This document shows, in pieces, positions 62,505 through 64,000 of a stretch of 64,000 bases of DNA (position 1 is its first letter; each line of letters opens with the position of its first letter). A program made the position numbers and the translations under genes. A model generated the notes under the pieces. The model searched no databases. It saw nothing but the letters and a program-made list of their open reading frames with translations, and had not been told where the DNA came from. The stretch comes from Pseudomonadota bacterium (GTDB lineage Bacteria; Pseudomonadota; Alphaproteobacteria; Rhizobiales; Beijerinckiaceae): positions 1 through 64,000 of the forward strand of contig JAEXGT010000032.1 of NCBI GenBank assembly GCA_023450615.1. The letters are read 5' to 3'.

Positions 62505-63209
62505 TCAACCGAGCGGCGATCGGTCGAGGCTGACCTTGGGCGAGGGATGGATCTGATCTTCGATGTGCTTGAGCGTCATCTGGTAATGCTCGACAAGCCG
62601 CGCGACGGCCAGATCCACCTTGCGATCGAGCACGGCTTCCATAAGGCCCCGGTGCTCTTCCAGCGTGTTCCGATAGCGCTTCGATGAAGCCACGGAAATG
62701 AAGCGGTATCTCTGCGCCTGATCCATCAGGTCCTTGCAGATCCCGATCAGAATCGAGGAGCCGCAGGATGCGATCAGTGCAAGATGGAATGCGCGGTGGC
62801 GTTCCTCCCATGCAGGGTTGGTGCTCGCATCATCCTCGGAGAGTTTCCATGGCGTGCGCGAGAAATGATGGAAGCATACGACGATGCCCTCCTCCCAGGC
62901 CTGATCGCCGTTCTTGATGGATTCCTCGAGAGCCTTGCCCTCGAGCCAGCACCGGGTCTTCACCAGTTCGCGCCAGCCCTCGATGCTGACCGGCGGCACG
63001 AAGAAGCCGCGCTGGTCCTTCCGTTCGACCAAGCCTTCGGACGAAAGACGGTTGAGAGCTTCTCGCACCGGATTGAGGCCGGCTCCGTAGCGATCGGAAA
63101 CGAAGTCGATCAGGAGCTTCTGCCCCGGCCGCAATTCGCCGTTCAAAATGTCCTGACGAAGCCTCTCGTAGACCGAGGTTGCCGCAGTTATTTTTTCAAT
63201 CTTGTTCAT
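62505..63209 (-). CDS. GntR-family regulator (FCD domain)
   Basis: 234 residues. Winged helix about 10-75: VYERLRQDILNGELRPGQKL, FVSDRYGAGLNPVREALNRL, SSEGLVERKDQRGFFV. The FCD domain follows with WEERHRAFHLALIASCGSSI and TLEEHRGLMEAVL, carrying the histidines that usually bind a metal. It lies inside the minus-strand run between the ABC permease and the FAH gene, so it probably controls that run and its own synthesis. Confidence 0.92.
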   Translation of the reverse strand: MNKIEKITAATSVYERLRQDILNGELRPGQKLLIDFVSDRYGAGLNPVREALNRLSSEGLVERKDQRGFFVPPVSIEGWRELVKTRCWLEGKALEESIKNGDQAWEEGIVVCFHHFSRTPWKLSEDDASTNPAWEERHRAFHLALIASCGSSILIGICKDLMDQAQRYRFISVASSKRYRNTLEEHRGLMEAVLDRKVDLAVARLVEHYQMTLKHIEDQIHPSPKVSLDRSPLG

Positions 63210-63290
63210 GACGCAACCCGCGCAGTTTTGGTTCGGAGCGCAATGTCCCGGCGGAGGACGAAGGTCAAGCGCCGGGACATGGGAGCCGCC

Positions 63291-64000
63291 TTATTGCGCA
63301 AGTGTCTCCTCTGTAACGCTCTCCTTGTGCCAGAACACGAACCGGCGCTGGACCCAGGCCACGACCCAGAATGTCGCGAGCCCAAGGAGGCTTAGATAGA
63401 TGATCAGCGAGAACACGCGCGGCGTATTGAGTTGGGCCGCCGCCACGCGGATCAGTTCGCCGAAGCCCTTGCCGCCGCCCAGGAACTCGCCCACCACAGC
63501 GCCGACGACCACCAGCACCGCAGCGTTCTTCAGACCCGAGAAGAAGTGAGGCATGCCGATGGGAAGCTTCAGTTGCACCAGCGTCTGCCAGCGGCTTGCT
63601 CCCATCGTCTTGAACAGCATGCGCGCATTGTGGTCGGCGGCATGCAGTCCCGCCGCCGTTCCGACGATGACCGGGAAGAACGCGATGAAGGCCGCGAGCG
63701 CCACCTTCGATGCAATGCCAAAGCCCAGCCAGGAGACGAAGAGAGGCGCAAACGCCACCTTCGGCATCGTATTGATGGCCACCAGATAAGGCATGACGGC
63801 CTTTTCGCCGAAAGCGGTTTCACCGACCAGAACACCGAGTCCGAACCCGAGCACGACGGCGATGACGAAGCCAAGGAGCACCTCCTGCGTCGTGATCCAC
63901 AGAGCCATGAGCATGTAATCGCCCGTCAGCAGATTTTTGCCCACGACGAACAGATCCTCGATGGTCTCAAGCGGCGACGGAAGAATGATCGGGGAAATCA
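63291..64000 (-). CDS. ABC transporter permease of SsuC/ThiX type (5' end beyond window)
   Basis: The frame is open through base 64000: before the GTG at 63944 it continues as SPIILPSPLETIEDLFVVGK, which matches the usual start region of this family, so the true start lies outside. About 236 residues are visible. The permease core shows TTQEVLLGFVIAVVLGFGLG, NTMPKVAFAPLFVSWLGFG, the EAA-like loop KTMGASRWQTLVQLKLPIGM and a last span. Family members import nitrate, taurine, sulfonates or thiamine precursors; the ATPase and binding protein must lie to the right. 81 bases separate it from the GntR gene. Confidence 0.9.
   Translation of the reverse strand, partial: ISPIILPSPLETIEDLFVVGKNLLTGDYMLMALWITTQEVLLGFVIAVVLGFGLGVLVGETAFGEKAVMPYLVAINTMPKVAFAPLFVSWLGFGIASKVALAAFIAFFPVIVGTAAGLHAADHNARMLFKTMGASRWQTLVQLKLPIGMPHFFSGLKNAAVLVVVGAVVGEFLGGGKGFGELIRVAAAQLNTPRVFSLIIYLSLLGLATFWVVAWVQRRFVFWHKESVTEETLAQ

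Overview
The window is gene-dense, GC-rich chromosomal DNA of an alphaproteobacterium. Operons full of amino-acid and peptide ABC importers, several GntR/LysR/IclR regulators, a Wzx/Wzy-type exopolysaccharide locus and RTX-type secretion suggest a soil or plant-associated member of Hyphomicrobiales (Rhizobiales), possibly Methylobacteriaceae/Microvirga-like. The genus is a guess from gene style. No rRNA, tRNA, CRISPR array, insertion sequence or phage gene was recognised.

Region 1 (1-5.1 kb): the 5' end of a multi-HAMP sensor kinase runs off the left edge. It is followed by a LysR regulator divergent from a cystathionine beta-synthase / cystathionine gamma-lyase pair (reverse transsulfuration, homocysteine to cysteine) and a small helical protein. 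Region 2 (5.8-21.6 kb): an exopolysaccharide locus with an initiating sugar-phosphate transferase, Wzx-like flippase, Wzy/ligase-like polymerase, Wzz-like co-polymerase, three GT4 and one GT2 glycosyltransferases, a formyltransferase-like/beta-propeller protein and a VanZ-like protein. Two paralogous right-handed beta-helix proteins lie in the locus: one carries an RTX C-terminus (type I secretion) and the other a Sec signal peptide. No wza and no tyrosine kinase is visible.

Region 3 (21.7-25.7 kb): a DUF763 protein, a patatin-like phospholipase and a phytoene-dehydrogenase-like flavoprotein. Region 4 (25.8-33.2 kb): an amino-acid ABC importer operon with an embedded DAO-family oxidase, a UTRA-type GntR regulator, and an FrlB-like deglycase plus FrlD-like kinase. 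Together these look like uptake and catabolism of Amadori compounds (fructosyl-amino acids). Similar palindromes lie upstream of both arms.

Region 5 (33.3-51.2 kb) is the most striking part. Operon A has a D-amino-acid transaminase, a polar amino-acid importer, a DmpA-like P1 peptidase and a class-I-GATase (C26) hydrolase. Operon B has an MlrC-like M81 peptidase, an amidohydrolase, a complete Dpp-type peptide importer, a fusion of a YkuD L,D-transpeptidase/carboxypeptidase-fold domain to an AstE/AspA zinc deacylase, and an M55 D-aminopeptidase. A LysR gene sits between them. I infer import and cytoplasmic dismantling of D-amino-acid peptides, perhaps peptidoglycan stem peptides. Region 6 (51.3-59.3 kb): an SDR remnant, an IclR regulator, and an importer operon ending in TPP-, FMN- and FAD-dependent enzymes that suggest 2-hydroxyacid / 2-oxoacid catabolism. 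Region 7 (59.3-64 kb): a decayed gene, two FCD-type GntR regulators, a hydroxyisobutyrate-dehydrogenase-like enzyme, an FAH-family hydrolase and an ABC permease that runs off the right edge.
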